Below, one piece after another: positions 24,379 to 33,924 of a stretch of DNA of 48,569 nucleotides. Both the position numbers and the translations under genes were made by a program. The stretch is taken from positions 1-48,569 of the forward strand of contig NZ_MCWZ01000278.1 of the NCBI RefSeq assembly GCF_002877365.1. Direction: 5' to 3'. The stretch comes from Vibrio sp. 10N.261.55.A7 (GTDB lineage: Bacteria > Pseudomonadota > Gammaproteobacteria > Enterobacterales > Vibrionaceae). The first letter of the stretch is position 1. The number at the start of each line of letters is the position of its first letter. The notes beneath the pieces are model-generated. The model was not told the DNA's origin. It saw only the letters and a program-made list of their open reading frames with translations, and did no database searches.

Positions 24379-25425
24379 TTATTCCCCATAGCCGATATTC
24401 ACATCAAACTCGAACTTCAAATGCTTAGGTATTTCAGGGTCATTATTCACCGCTCGCATAAACACCTTACACACGGGTACCACCTCATATTTATCGTAAA
24501 CTGTGCTGACTTTAATCGGGTCAGGCATGTTTGTGCCTACTTCTGGCATCATGCCCCCCATGCCTGCGGGGAAACGGTGACCTGCAAATACATCTTGTGT
24601 TGAAATGTTCTTCACTCTTTCAAAATCGTCTTTAGTGGCAATGTCACCCACTGGAATGATCTGAACACCTTTCTCTTTCCCATTGGGAATATTGATATAC
24701 ATAGAACGGAAATTGCCCGGCCCTTTCGCCCCTTGCAGAGCCTCTTGCATACGCTCATCATCTTCGTCACTTAGGTTTGGGTCACTGGTATAGAAAATGT
24801 AACCCATGTGAGCACCATTTTTATAGTAAGCGCGGCGAAACAGCGTAGCATCACGGTTGAGCAATGCGCTTTGCAGGCTGCCCAAATAATCTGGCAATCC
24901 ATAAATCTGTTGTTGTGGGTCATACTGCCCTGCAAAGATGACATCTTTCGCTCTAAACGTTTTTTGCTCATCATCACGAAGCAGTTGCACAAAGTCACCG
25001 TTCTTACGCTTTCTAATGTGCATCATAGGCAGGGGGGCAAGGGCGATTACTTTGCCAAGTCGGTTGCGTATTTTTACTAATCCAAAGTGGCCAAAGCCAA
25101 AATAATCCCAACTTGCACGATTAAGTTGATCAGGAGCCATGCCGCCGCCCTTAATGAACCGAGCCGACACATAATTAGACCGTGCTTTAAGCAAAGAGCC
25201 ATGATGACCATTCACGTTGGAAATGTCCGCAAGCCCCTTAAGCGAAATAGGTGTTTCCCAGTAATCGTCCATATCGTTGTAAAACAGTTCACAGTAGTCA
25301 GTCATCCATGATGAAGAATCCACGGCTTGCGGATTATCGAACGAAAAGCAGGTCGTCTTGTTTTCATTATTGCCTGCTTTCAATTCATGATTGGCTTCAT
25401 CTTGTGTCGTCAATACTTCAGTCAT
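24379..25425 (-). CDS. Q: Portal protein (gpQ type)
   Basis: A 348-residue PBSX/P2-type portal; P2 gpQ has 344. It forms the ring through which DNA is packed. Family features include GHFGLVKIRNRLG, the LAPLPMMHIR segment, the GLPDYLGSL motif and AYYKNGAHMGYIFY, then the C-terminal FAGHRFPAGMGG. AGGAAAGCAAC before the ATG is a good ribosome site. It follows the terminase gene by 14 bases on the minus strand, the P2 gene order. Confidence 0.93.
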   Translation of the reverse strand: MTEVLTTQDEANHELKAGNNENKTTCFSFDNPQAVDSSSWMTDYCELFYNDMDDYWETPISLKGLADISNVNGHHGSLLKARSNYVSARFIKGGGMAPDQLNRASWDYFGFGHFGLVKIRNRLGKVIALAPLPMMHIRKRKNGDFVQLLRDDEQKTFRAKDVIFAGQYDPQQQIYGLPDYLGSLQSALLNRDATLFRRAYYKNGAHMGYIFYTSDPNLSDEDDERMQEALQGAKGPGNFRSMYINIPNGKEKGVQIIPVGDIATKDDFERVKNISTQDVFAGHRFPAGMGGMMPEVGTNMPDPIKVSTVYDKYEVVPVCKVFMRAVNNDPEIPKHLKFEFDVNIGYGE

Positions 25426-25439
25426 GTTGCTTTCCTATA

Positions 25440-27233
25440 TTACGCTGCGCTTTGCAGCACATACTTAGATTTGGTTGGGTTGTCGTGGTTTAACGGCTCA
25501 TTATCCAAAGCGTGAGAAATGGCCCAGAACGCATCCGCATGGCCCACCAATTCGCTACGGTCAGCCTTAAACGTCATATCATTGCCTGATTTGGTTGAAA
25601 CTCGCTTAATCGCCATAAACGCCATAGCCACATCATTGTGTTCGGCATCAAACTGCAAACGGCCATCGTCAATCACATCAATCATCTTCATCACTAAGCG
25701 GTTTTTGGTTTCGTTGGAGTAGTGAATAGCCACCGCTTCTCGAGGGTGTTGCGCTTTCAGTAAGTCATAAACCCCTGCGCCTATGCCCGTGGTATCAATG
25801 CCCAAATACGTCACGTTGTAGCGCTTGAACACCTCGCCAATTTGCTTGGCTTGGTATTGAAAGTTCAGCCCCTTCCAGTAATGCTTTTCAAGAATACGGA
25901 ATTTTTCGCCAGGTACTTCAGGTGGCGCAATCACCATCAAACACGCATTGTCTCGCGTTCGTGAAGGGTCATACCCCAGCCACACTTCTCGGTGACCAAA
26001 AGGCCGTTTCTCTTTTGGTTTAAAGTCTTGCCAGTGCGCTGAATCCACCATGCACTTGGTGATCTTATTGAATGCGAATATCGAATTGGCACCATCAACA
26101 AACACACACATAAACAGGTTCTTAAAATCGGCATCGCTGTATTCGTCGCGCAGCTCCTCGATGTCGGCCAGGTCAAAGCCAGAATTAACCGCATCTTTCA
26201 TGGTGATGACATAACGCCAATGCTTATCAGGACAAAGAGCCCCGCCGTTACGGTAATCATCAAAAGACGGAAACGGTACATGCTTACGAGACTCCTTATC
26301 GCCGCGCCAAGCATCGCCCGTCCAAAACGAATAGGCGGGGTGCATTTTGCTTGATGGTGTAGAAAAGTAGGTTCTGCGCCACTTCTTATGCGTAGCAATG
26401 GCAGAAGAGACCTTCTTCACTTCAGTGAAGTTACCAATCCAGAAATACTCATCGGTATAAAGGTGGCCAGAATACGATTGAGCCGTTTTACCATTGGTGG
26501 ACAAAAAGCGCAGCGTAGCCCCGTTTGATAGAACGATAGGGTTGCCGGTTAACTCGATGTCCCAAAATTCTTTGGCAATACGAATGATGTAAGAACGGAA
26601 CACTTCAGCTTGGGCGCGAGACGCTGAAAGAAACAGCTGATCGTCACCCGTAAGAATCGCGTTCTCTAATGCTTCACCTGAAAAGTAGTAAGTCGCACCA
26701 ATTTGGCGAGATTTAAGAATATTACGAATACGTTGATGCAGGTTTTCACGCATCACCTGTTGGAAGGCATAAAGCGAATTGTGCCAATCGGCAAAGCTCT
26801 CTTCATTGAGCTCACTGATGTCATTCTTTATCTTCTTTTTGCTGCTGCGCTTTTTCTGTCCTTGGCTGCTGTTTTGTTTCTCGCCTCTTGAGCTTTGAGG
26901 TTCTGGCGACTCATCACCACGGGTAGCGCGCTCTATTTTCGCTTTGGCATCCGCATTGGCTTTCAGCAATCTAACATGGTGATCAACAAGCTTGTCGAGT
27001 TCCTTTAACTGCTGATCGCTTTTTTCGTCTTTATCAATCAGCACCGCCAGGCGACGATTGACCATTTGCTCAATCGACAACTCATCAAGCAGCAACGCCC
27101 ACCCAAACTTTTCAGCCCAGGTGTAAATAATACGCTCGCTGTTTATATCTAGCTGTTTGGCAATTTCTTTCGGAGGCGTACCGCGCACATAAAGCTGCTT
27201 GGCCGACTCTTTGGTTTCCTTGCTGTAAGCCAC
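25440..27233 (-). CDS. P: Terminase large subunit (gpP type)
   Basis: A 597-residue packaging ATPase/nuclease; P2 gpP has 590. The N-terminal helix-turn-helix ([19 protein letters not shown]) is followed by a basic linker. The ATPase shows a non-classical Walker A region [13 protein letters not shown] and a Walker [12 protein letters not shown]. The nuclease has [11 protein letters not shown], then [15 protein letters not shown], then [10 protein letters not shown]. The start is a GTG at 27233. It is the first gene of the leftward late operon and divergent from the scaffold gene. Confidence 0.93.
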   Translation of the reverse strand: MAYSKETKESAKQLYVRGTPPKEIAKQLDINSERIIYTWAEKFGWALLLDELSIEQMVNRRLAVLIDKDEKSDQQLKELDKLVDHHVRLLKANADAKAKIERATRGDESPEPQSSRGEKQNSSQGQKKRSSKKKIKNDISELNEESFADWHNSLYAFQQVMRENLHQRIRNILKSRQIGATYYFSGEALENAILTGDDQLFLSASRAQAEVFRSYIIRIAKEFWDIELTGNPIVLSNGATLRFLSTNGKTAQSYSGHLYTDEYFWIGNFTEVKKVSSAIATHKKWRRTYFSTPSSKMHPAYSFWTGDAWRGDKESRKHVPFPSFDDYRNGGALCPDKHWRYVITMKDAVNSGFDLADIEELRDEYSDADFKNLFMCVFVDGANSIFAFNKITKCMVDSAHWQDFKPKEKRPFGHREVWLGYDPSRTRDNACLMVIAPPEVPGEKFRILEKHYWKGLNFQYQAKQIGEVFKRYNVTYLGIDTTGIGAGVYDLLKAQHPREAVAIHYSNETKNRLVMKMIDVIDDGRLQFDAEHNDVAMAFMAIKRVSTKSGNDMTFKADRSELVGHADAFWAISHALDNEPLNHDNPTKSKYVLQSAA

Positions 27234-27311
27234 TAAATAGACCCAGTTGATTAAGACATATCAGCACTATACGCCCCGATAACACACTCAATCGCAAAGA
27301 AAAATTCTGAC

Positions 27312-27340
27312 CAATTCGGTTTTGGCTCATATCCGAATTG
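27312..27340. promoter_or_regulatory. Inverted repeat in the divergent late-promoter region
   Basis: CAATTCGG (27312-27319) and CCGAATTG (27333-27340) are perfect inverted arms 13 bases apart. A second pair, GGTTTTG and CAAAACC, interlaces with it. The place between the two late operons is where an Ogr-type activator should bind. The P2 Ogr site itself (TGT-N12-ACA) is not clearly present. Confidence 0.5.
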
Positions 27341-27451
27341 ACCCGAACAAAACCCAATGAAACGCACTATTTATAAGCGTATGTTTGCTTTACACGAACG
27401 ATTTGAATAGCAATTTAGCTTTAATGCGAAAGGTAAAGGATAGGTAGCCCA

Positions 27452-28324
27452 ATGCCAAAGATCAGTGATTGGAAGATTATCGCCACCGAAGGGCCAACCG
27501 TAGACGGGCGAAAAATTCAGAGAGACTGGATTACCCAAATGGCGGAAAGCTATTCACTTGACCATTCCCCAGCAATGATTTGGCCAGAGCATCGTAGATT
27601 TAGTGGTTTTGGTGCGAATTGGGGGCGAGTGGTTGAAGTTAAAGCCGAAGAGCAAGGTGGAAAACTGCGTCTCTTTGCAAAGCTCCTCCCTAATCAATAC
27701 CTACTGGAAGCAAACAAGCTAGGTCAAAAGCTATTCACCTCAATAGAACCTGAACCTGACTTTCAGGGTGAAGGGCGTTGCTACTTGATGGGCCTAGCTG
27801 TGACTGACTCCCCAGCCTCCACAGGTACTTCGCTCCTTCAGTTTAACCGCCAACAAGGCGAAACCACTCAACTTGAATGCAGTCATTTAGAAGAGATTGA
27901 TCTGGATGAGTGCTTCACCCGCACAGAAAAGTTTATGTCTGTGTGCAAAGAGTTTTTCTCATCTGGCGATGATGAGCCAGAAACTCCATCAATAGCAGAG
28001 GACACCGATGTGACCGAAGAGCAACTCAAGGCAGCCTTGCGAGCGCAGTTCAGCGTTTTCAAAGGTGAGCTAAAACAAGAGCTGACGGACGAACTTAAAC
28101 AAGAGTTCGCGCAGCAAGAGGGTGGCGAACTAGAAACGCCAGATGTGAAGCCAGAAGGTGCAACCGTAGAACAGTTCTCTGCTGCATTAACTGAGCAACT
28201 AAAGCCTTTAACAGAGCAAGTAAAAGAGCTTGAAACTAAGTTCAATTCTCTTGTTAACGACGAAGCGCCAGAGCAGCGCCCAGATGCATCGGGTGGTTCA
28301 GGTAACACTATGGAGGTTGCATAA
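27452..28324 (+). CDS. O: Capsid scaffold/protease (gpO type)
   Basis: A 290-residue scaffold with protease activity; P2 gpO has 284. Candidate catalytic residues by comparison with P2 (Asp19, His48, Ser107) are Asp18 in PTVDGR, His47 in WPEHRR and Ser97 in LFTSIEP. Residues 175-270 are acidic and helical, the scaffolding part (KGELKQELTDELKQE, then TEQLKPLTEQVKELE). It is the first gene of the rightward late operon, and its stop overlaps the capsid start (TAATG). Confidence 0.92.
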   Translation: MPKISDWKIIATEGPTVDGRKIQRDWITQMAESYSLDHSPAMIWPEHRRFSGFGANWGRVVEVKAEEQGGKLRLFAKLLPNQYLLEANKLGQKLFTSIEPEPDFQGEGRCYLMGLAVTDSPASTGTSLLQFNRQQGETTQLECSHLEEIDLDECFTRTEKFMSVCKEFFSSGDDEPETPSIAEDTDVTEEQLKAALRAQFSVFKGELKQELTDELKQEFAQQEGGELETPDVKPEGATVEQFSAALTEQLKPLTEQVKELETKFNSLVNDEAPEQRPDASGGSGNTMEVA

Positions 28325-29337
28325 TGCTGAATGCTATTTCTACTAAGTATCTTGAAGAATATTGCCAAGCACTAGCGAGCGCTAACGCAGTTGTGGACGT
28401 GTCTAAGCAGTTCAATATATCTCCTCCAATGGAAACAAAACTGCGCCAAGGCATTCTCCAATCTGTTGGGTTCCTAAGCATGATTGCCATGCTTACGGTA
28501 GACCAAATAAAAGGACAAGTTGTCGATGTTGGTGACAGTGGCTTAGTCACGGGTCGTAAGCAAAACGACCGTTTCTATGCCGAACTCGGTCAAAATGGGC
28601 ATACCTATGAGCTTACTGAAACTGATTCGGGCGCATTTATTAACTGGCAAACAATGACACAGTGGGCGAACTCGGGCAGTAAAGGTGAGTGGGCAAAGCT
28701 GATGAACAATGCCATTACTCGTAACTTCGGGTTAGACATTCTTCGAATTGGTTTTCATGGCACTAGCATTGCGAGTGGCGATACAGATCCAAGTACAAAC
28801 CCGCTAGGTCAAGATGTGAACAAAGGTTGGCTGACAATCGTTAAAGAAAAAGCAGCAGGACAAGTTTTATCGTCAGCCGTGCTTGACCCTACAGGGCAAG
28901 CGGAAGACTCCTACAAAAACCTTGATTCTCTAGCAAACGATTTGGAAAACACGACGATTCACGAAGTATTCCAAGGTGATGAAGACTTGGTTGTGCTGGT
29001 TGGCCGAGATCTTGTTGCTGCAGAGCAGCACCGCTTATTGGAGTCGGCTAATACACCTACTGAACATAAAGCGGCTCAAAGCCTCGCGAAGACAATCAAT
29101 GGTCGTAAAGCGTACACACCTCCTTATTTCCCTCCCAAAGCAATGTGGATTACCACGCTGAAGAACTTGCAAGTGCTCACGCAGAAGGGGACACAGTGGC
29201 GTAAATCACGCAATGAAGAAGACCGCAAACGATTTGAAACATCTTATTTGCGTATGGAAGGTTACGCGGTTGGTCGCTTTGAGAAGTTCGCTGCTATCGA
29301 AGCCGTCACCATCGCTGCCCCAGTACCTGTAGCGTAA
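28324..29337 (+). CDS. N: Major capsid protein (gpN type)
   Basis: A 337-residue P2-type major capsid protein (P2 gpN 357). Family landmarks: the N-terminal YCQALASANAV, the FLSMIAMLTVDQIKGQVVDVG segment (broken across two helices), the conserved IGFHGTS, and near the C-terminus RMEGYAVGRFEKFAAIE. It is probably trimmed by gpO after assembly, as in P2. Translation is coupled to gpO. Confidence 0.95.
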   Translation: MLNAISTKYLEEYCQALASANAVVDVSKQFNISPPMETKLRQGILQSVGFLSMIAMLTVDQIKGQVVDVGDSGLVTGRKQNDRFYAELGQNGHTYELTETDSGAFINWQTMTQWANSGSKGEWAKLMNNAITRNFGLDILRIGFHGTSIASGDTDPSTNPLGQDVNKGWLTIVKEKAAGQVLSSAVLDPTGQAEDSYKNLDSLANDLENTTIHEVFQGDEDLVVLVGRDLVAAEQHRLLESANTPTEHKAAQSLAKTINGRKAYTPPYFPPKAMWITTLKNLQVLTQKGTQWRKSRNEEDRKRFETSYLRMEGYAVGRFEKFAAIEAVTIAAPVPVA

Positions 29338-29384
29338 CTAATCCTTAGCATCAGTAACAACAACTAACCAAGAAAGGAAACAGC

Positions 29385-30125
29385 ATGGGAAGCCCATTGA
29401 AACGCCAACGTGATGCCATTCTTGAACGCATCGCCAACAACACCAAATCGGTAGCCCATGTTGATTCCGTGAGTGGAGAACTCTCGGCATCTTCAAACAG
29501 CTTGCACATTGCACTGGTTGAGTTTGAGCAAGACAAACTCGCCCTAAAAGAACTTGCCTCTATCTCGCAAAAAATAGACCACAAACGTTCGGTATTGATT
29601 CCTAAATATCAACCAATGGTGGAAGCCTACCTAGAGTCAGGCGAAAACTACGAAAACCCAATGTTCAGCGACCTGATCGTATGGTTATTCGATGTAGAAG
29701 AATTTGAAACGGCAATGGCCTGGTGTGAGCAAGCCATTGCAAGCAACATCCCAACACCTGAACGATTCAAATGCGCGTGGCCAACCTTCGTGGTTCGCAG
29801 CGTCTTTGAATGGGCAGAAAAGCAATACAAGCTTGGACAATCATTTCAGCCTTATTACGACATTGTGGATGAAAAGCTAGAAAGCAAAGAATGGGAAGTA
29901 CCCGAAAAGCAGTATGGCCCTTGGCTTAAATTCGCTGCGTACGCATTGATCACCAATGACGATGGCAAAGTAAAACCTAGCCACATTGGCAAAGTAGAAG
30001 ACCTAGAAAAAGCCCAAGCCTTGATGGAAAAAGCCCGAAATGTGTACATCAAAGTTGGGGTAGACACCAAGTTAGGCGAAGTAAAAGCCCGAATTAAAGC
30101 CTTACAAACAGGTAATAACCTGTAA
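29385..30125 (+). CDS. M: Terminase small subunit (gpM type)
   Basis: 246 residues; P2 gpM has 247. It binds cos and acts with gpP. It begins with SPLKRQRDAILER and contains WLFDVEEFETAMAWCEQAI, family landmarks, then a C-terminal helical part. AAAGGAAACAGC gives a good ribosome site. It is in P2 order after capsid. Confidence 0.9.
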   Translation: MGSPLKRQRDAILERIANNTKSVAHVDSVSGELSASSNSLHIALVEFEQDKLALKELASISQKIDHKRSVLIPKYQPMVEAYLESGENYENPMFSDLIVWLFDVEEFETAMAWCEQAIASNIPTPERFKCAWPTFVVRSVFEWAEKQYKLGQSFQPYYDIVDEKLESKEWEVPEKQYGPWLKFAAYALITNDDGKVKPSHIGKVEDLEKAQALMEKARNVYIKVGVDTKLGEVKARIKALQTGNNL

Positions 30126-30251
30126 CCGACTCCTACGCCGCCGAGCCTCGGCTGGCGAGGGTGCAACCGCTTTTAACCTTTTCTAAGAGAAAGCAAGTTG
30201 TTAACCCGTCGACCCAGTGGCTAGAGGCTCACTTATTTAAAGGAAAGCGCA

Positions 30252-30713
30252 ATGTTCAACGGCTCAGGCAGCGATTACCAAGACACCACCATCACCAATG
30301 ATGGCTTTTGGCCTGATTTGAATGTCGGTGACTTTGAACGTCGTCGCGGCACACCGCCTGCGCAAGATGATGACCGCATCGCCTTTGCATTAACCAATGC
30401 CATTTCATCATGCAATATCGACCTCACCAGGTTGAAGCAGCGCTATGTAGAAGCAGGTCACGACAAAGCCGAAAACATACCGGCTTACCCGATGATTGAA
30501 TTGAAAAACCAAGTCGTTATTCAATACGAAGCTGCGGTATTCGCCAGAGCTAAAGCCGATTTACTGCCTGATTTTTCTACCGTGACCACTCGAAAAGAAG
30601 GTGATCACCTTGCCGAACGCGCAGATGAAACCAAGCAAGAGCTATTGGCTGAATGCACGCGCATTATTCGCAACATGTACGGCAAAGGCCGCGCAAGTGT
30701 GGCCTTGATATGA
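30252..30713 (+). CDS. L: Head completion protein (gpL type)
   Basis: 153 residues; P2 gpL has 169. The layout is typical: a short N-terminus with GFWPDLNVGDFERRRG, DDDRIAFALTNAI, then helices for neck assembly. AAAGGAAAGCGCA precedes the ATG. Its stop overlaps the next start (ATGA). Confidence 0.88.
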   Translation: MFNGSGSDYQDTTITNDGFWPDLNVGDFERRRGTPPAQDDDRIAFALTNAISSCNIDLTRLKQRYVEAGHDKAENIPAYPMIELKNQVVIQYEAAVFARAKADLLPDFSTVTTRKEGDHLAERADETKQELLAECTRIIRNMYGKGRASVALI

Positions 30714-31261
30714 GCAGCACTGAGTTGAGCAACCAAGAAACCACACCGCAATATCAAGCCGGTTACAAGCTACGCGACTTAAAAGCGTTTCTCTCTCAAA
30801 TATTGGGCGAAAAAATTGCCAAGTTGATGACCACCGAAATGCATGAAATTGAACTCGTACTTTCGACGAATTTCATGGGTAACGGCAGCTTTGAAATTAT
30901 GACCCAACGCTATAAAGCCGAGCTCTATTTTGACCGCTTCCCGTATCAAGATTATGACCCAGCGGTACTGTTCGCCAACGTTGCTGCTTGGCTGATGGAT
31001 AACGACAGCTCACGCGAAGAAAACCTTAGCGAACTGCCAGACCCAGAAATCGAAATCGTACTGGAAGACAACAACAAAAGCGCAGAAGTGATCATCGAAG
31101 TCATGCTTGAAGAACCTGTGAAAGTGATTGAAGACCCACAAGGGCCAATCTACTGGCGTGGAAAGCAGTACCGGATTGAAGAACACGAGATTTGGATAGC
31201 CGAGAAGTTGAAAGATGTTGTGCTCATAAAAGATGAAGCGTTTGACAATGCTCCAGGTTAA
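30710..31261 (+). CDS. Tail completion protein (gpR-like)
   Basis: 183 residues starting in the ATGA overlap with gpL. The pattern of a helical N-terminus followed by a strand-rich part (QRYKAELYFDRFPYQDYDP, then LFANVAAWLMDND) matches P2 gpR in outline. It lies directly before an S-like gene, as in P2. Confidence is from order and outline. Confidence 0.7.
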   Translation: MSSTELSNQETTPQYQAGYKLRDLKAFLSQILGEKIAKLMTTEMHEIELVLSTNFMGNGSFEIMTQRYKAELYFDRFPYQDYDPAVLFANVAAWLMDNDSSREENLSELPDPEIEIVLEDNNKSAEVIIEVMLEEPVKVIEDPQGPIYWRGKQYRIEEHEIWIAEKLKDVVLIKDEAFDNAPG

Positions 31262-31907
31262 AGCCGACGAACGCAGCTTTTTAAGAGCCAAAGAGCAAAT
31301 TGAACTTTTGATGCTCGACAGAAAAACCAGAACAAGATTGTACAGAAAATTAGGCGCTCAACTTGTAAAGAAGACCAAAGCGAACATTCGAGCTCAGCGA
31401 AACCCAGATGGCAGCCCTTGGAAAAAGCGCAAGAACGGCAAGAAGAAAGTACTACAAGGCTTTACCCGAAAAGTTAAGCACTTTCAGAAAAACAGTAATC
31501 GCGATCTATATGTGGGTTGGCCATCAGCCCGAGGCCGAGTGGCACGTCAGCACCATTATGGAATTGCAGAAAGAAGTGGCTTGAGTAAACGAAGACGACA
31601 AGCTGCAAGAAACAAAGAGCCCAAAAAGACAGACAAGGCCACTAGAGAACAAGCCAAACAGCTTCGTGATTTAGGTTTTCGACTTAAACCAGAAGGCAGG
31701 CAAAAAAGGGGCAAGAAGCCCACGTTGAAATGGATGACCGAACACATGACGGTTGGCCAAGCAGCCAAAACAATTCAAGAGTTGGAAAACAAAACGCCAG
31801 CGCGTGATTGGCAAATTGAAAGACCAGAACGACAACTGATCGGCATTAGCCCAAAACGAATGGCAATGATGATCAAAAAAGAACTTAACCGAAACAGGAG
31901 CAGCTAA
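31248..31907 (+). CDS. Tail completion/virion morphogenesis protein (gpS type)
   Basis: About 220 residues, very basic (pI clearly above 10). The motif RKLGAQLVKKTKANIRAQRNPDGSPW and the following KKRK is the hallmark of the P2 gpS/Mu gpG group (quoted in parts: KTKANIRAQ, then PDGSPW). ATG starts at 31233 and 31248 both overlap the gpR-like gene; I prefer 31248 (MLQVKADER), with moderate certainty. Confidence 0.85.
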   Translation: MLQVKADERSFLRAKEQIELLMLDRKTRTRLYRKLGAQLVKKTKANIRAQRNPDGSPWKKRKNGKKKVLQGFTRKVKHFQKNSNRDLYVGWPSARGRVARQHHYGIAERSGLSKRRRQAARNKEPKKTDKATREQAKQLRDLGFRLKPEGRQKRGKKPTLKWMTEHMTVGQAAKTIQELENKTPARDWQIERPERQLIGISPKRMAMMIKKELNRNRSS

Positions 31908-31908
31908 C

Positions 31909-33021
31909 ATGGCATGGCCAACCGTTACCATCATTATTCAAAACCTTATGCAAGGGCCGATTGGTGTGCTCGACAGACATTTCCTATACGTAGGCTATGG
32001 CACTGTTTCGGGTGATAACCGCCCTTTGTACCTTGTTGATTCCACCTCAGACCTTGATGAAGACCTTAAAACCGCCTCACCTGAGTATCTAGCCAACGTG
32101 AAAGCGGCGCAGCTGAATGCCAAACAGAACTGGACAGGTGGCGTACTCATCTTGAACGAGGGCGACAACTGGCAAGACTACGTAAAAATCGCCAACGAAG
32201 TCTCAAGCTTTGAGGGCATGGTGATCCATATCCCTGCCACTGATAAAGCCTTTCTCGAAAGCGCCATTGCTTTGCGCACAGAACTTAAAGCGCAACTGGG
32301 CCGCGAAACCTTTGTGATGGCGAGAACGCCTGCCATTGATGCAACGGCAGAAACTGGGAAAACATGGGAAACGTGGATTGCAGACACCGTGACGATCCCC
32401 AAAGACGTGGCGAGTGAATACATCACCGTGGTACCTACCGTTCATAAATCGTTAGACACCCTAGGCAAATACGCAGGCCGATTGGCGAATGGTGAAGTAT
32501 CCATTGCTGATTCCCCTGCGCGTGTCATGACGGGCAGCGTTCTTGGCCTGACTGAATTCTTAAAAGACAAAGATGGCAAGAGCCTACAACTCTCGCACCT
32601 AAAAGCTCTTGAAACAGCGCGGTTCTCTGTGCCAATGGATTACCCAGACTATCCAGGTCAATACTGGACAACGGGCAACACACTCGATGTGCCAGGCGGT
32701 GATTTTCAAGACATTCGCCACATTCGCGTGGCAATGAAAGCAGCCCGTTTTGTTCGAGTTCGTGCGATTGCTCGAATTGGTGATCGTAAGTTCAATTCAA
32801 CCCCTGCTTCAACCGAAGCGGCCAAGAATTACTTTTCTCAAGACCTACGCAGCATGGCGTTAACGGGTGACCCTGGTGAAATCTTACCGCCAGAAGAAGA
32901 CGACATCAGCATCAAGTGGGTGACCAACCAAGAAGTCGAAATTGGCATGAAAGTTCAACCGTATGACTGCCCTGTGAAAATCACCGTGTACATCACCATC
33001 AAACCGAAGGAGTTCATCTAA
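31909..33021 (+). CDS. Tail sheath protein (HP1/K139 type)
   Basis: 370 residues, the DUF2586-type contractile sheath of HP1/K139-like phages rather than P2 FI. It starts one base past the S gene stop and ends in an ATGA overlap with the tube gene. Landmarks are GPIGVLDRHFLYVGYG at the N-terminus and the C-terminal YDCPVKITVYITIKP. This gene is the main reason for calling the phage HP1/K139-like. Confidence 0.85.
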   Translation: MAWPTVTIIIQNLMQGPIGVLDRHFLYVGYGTVSGDNRPLYLVDSTSDLDEDLKTASPEYLANVKAAQLNAKQNWTGGVLILNEGDNWQDYVKIANEVSSFEGMVIHIPATDKAFLESAIALRTELKAQLGRETFVMARTPAIDATAETGKTWETWIADTVTIPKDVASEYITVVPTVHKSLDTLGKYAGRLANGEVSIADSPARVMTGSVLGLTEFLKDKDGKSLQLSHLKALETARFSVPMDYPDYPGQYWTTGNTLDVPGGDFQDIRHIRVAMKAARFVRVRAIARIGDRKFNSTPASTEAAKNYFSQDLRSMALTGDPGEILPPEEDDISIKWVTNQEVEIGMKVQPYDCPVKITVYITIKPKEFI

Positions 33022-33470
33022 TGAGCCGTATTTCAGGACGTAATTTTTCAAACAGCATTCTGGGTGAGTTTGTTCAGGTTGAATCGCTAACGCTCACTAT
33101 TACTGACGAAAGTGAAACGGCATACAGTGGTGGCGTTCCCGATGGTCATACTGACGGCAAAGTGAGCGCAGAAGTGGAACTGGAACTCACCGCCAAGTAC
33201 TTCAAAGTTGTACATAACGCGGCTAAGTCTGCGGGTAGCTATCGCGATCTCCCACTCGACGACATCGTTTGTTATGCCAATACAGGCGACGAAGAGAAGA
33301 AAGTCGAAGCTTTTGGTGTGAAGTGGAAAGTACAGGACATTCTAAACATCGACCCGTCCAGTACTGATGCATCGAAGTTCAAAATGTCCGGCTTAGTGAC
33401 TAGCCCATTGTTCGTGAAAATTGATGGTGTCTCTTACCTCAGCACGAGCGACACGCAGCACATCATCTAA
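33021..33470 (+). CDS. Tail tube protein
   Basis: 149 residues, DUF2597-type, strand-rich, directly after the sheath as expected for the tube (P2 FII position). It begins SRISGRNF and has ESLTLTITDESETAYSGGVPDG, quoted here in part as TLTITDES and SGGVPDG. Translation is coupled to the sheath. Confidence 0.8.
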   Translation: MSRISGRNFSNSILGEFVQVESLTLTITDESETAYSGGVPDGHTDGKVSAEVELELTAKYFKVVHNAAKSAGSYRDLPLDDIVCYANTGDEEKKVEAFGVKWKVQDILNIDPSSTDASKFKMSGLVTSPLFVKIDGVSYLSTSDTQHII

Positions 33471-33496
33471 GCGTATGCACTAACTAAGGACAGAAG

Positions 33497-33715
33497 ATGA
33501 CAGATTTACTCGACCACGCAAGCGGCTTGGAAACTCAATTCACAGAAGTGGCATTAGCGACTCAACTGAAAAGAGCCAGCCAGAACGCCAACAAAATCAG
33601 CGCACATAAGTGCAATGAGTGTGGCGAGAAAATACCGCAGGCACGACGAGAAGCAAGCCAAGGCTGTGACTACTGCATTCACTGCCAAGCATTAGCCGAT
33701 AAGGGGCTTTTATGA
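33497..33715 (+). CDS. TraR/DksA-type zinc-finger protein
   Basis: 72 residues with C-x2-C (CNEC) and C-x2-C (CIHC) separated by 17 residues, the TraR/DksA finger including the PQARR motif. P2-like phages often carry one (Orf82 in P2). Such proteins can bind RNA polymerase; the phage role is not settled. It overlaps the holin gene by four bases. Confidence 0.85.
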   Translation: MTDLLDHASGLETQFTEVALATQLKRASQNANKISAHKCNECGEKIPQARREASQGCDYCIHCQALADKGLL

Positions 33716-33924
33716 TGAAAGAGTGGTTCGACAAACTGACCAACGCGTTTGTTTACATCATGTCTTTGTTTGGAATGACCATCAGCAAGATGTCGTATGA
33801 GCAGTGGTATTTCACCCTCTCGTTATTGTTGGGCCTCATCGCTCTTGGTTTGAATGTTTGGCACAAACGCCAAATGCAAAAAATTGCCTCTGAAAAGGGA
33901 GTCACCATCAATGAAACTGACTAA
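33712..33924 (+). CDS. Holin, possibly a pinholin
   Basis: 70 residues. One strong membrane helix lies at about 32-50 (FTLSLLLGLIALGLNVW) and a weaker hydrophobic one at 10-25 (NAFVYIMSLFGMTIS), then a short basic tail. Size and position before the endolysin fit a holin. Because the endolysin has a signal-arrest-release anchor, a small-hole pinholin like phage 21 S (68-71 residues) is a good guess. It overlaps the endolysin gene by 14 bases. Confidence 0.75.
   Translation: MMKEWFDKLTNAFVYIMSLFGMTISKMSYEQWYFTLSLLLGLIALGLNVWHKRQMQKIASEKGVTINETD

Noticed and set aside
30140..30162. GC-rich palindrome GCCGAGCCTCGGC between M and L genes
   Set aside because: The loop would be too short and there is no T run, so it is not called a terminator.
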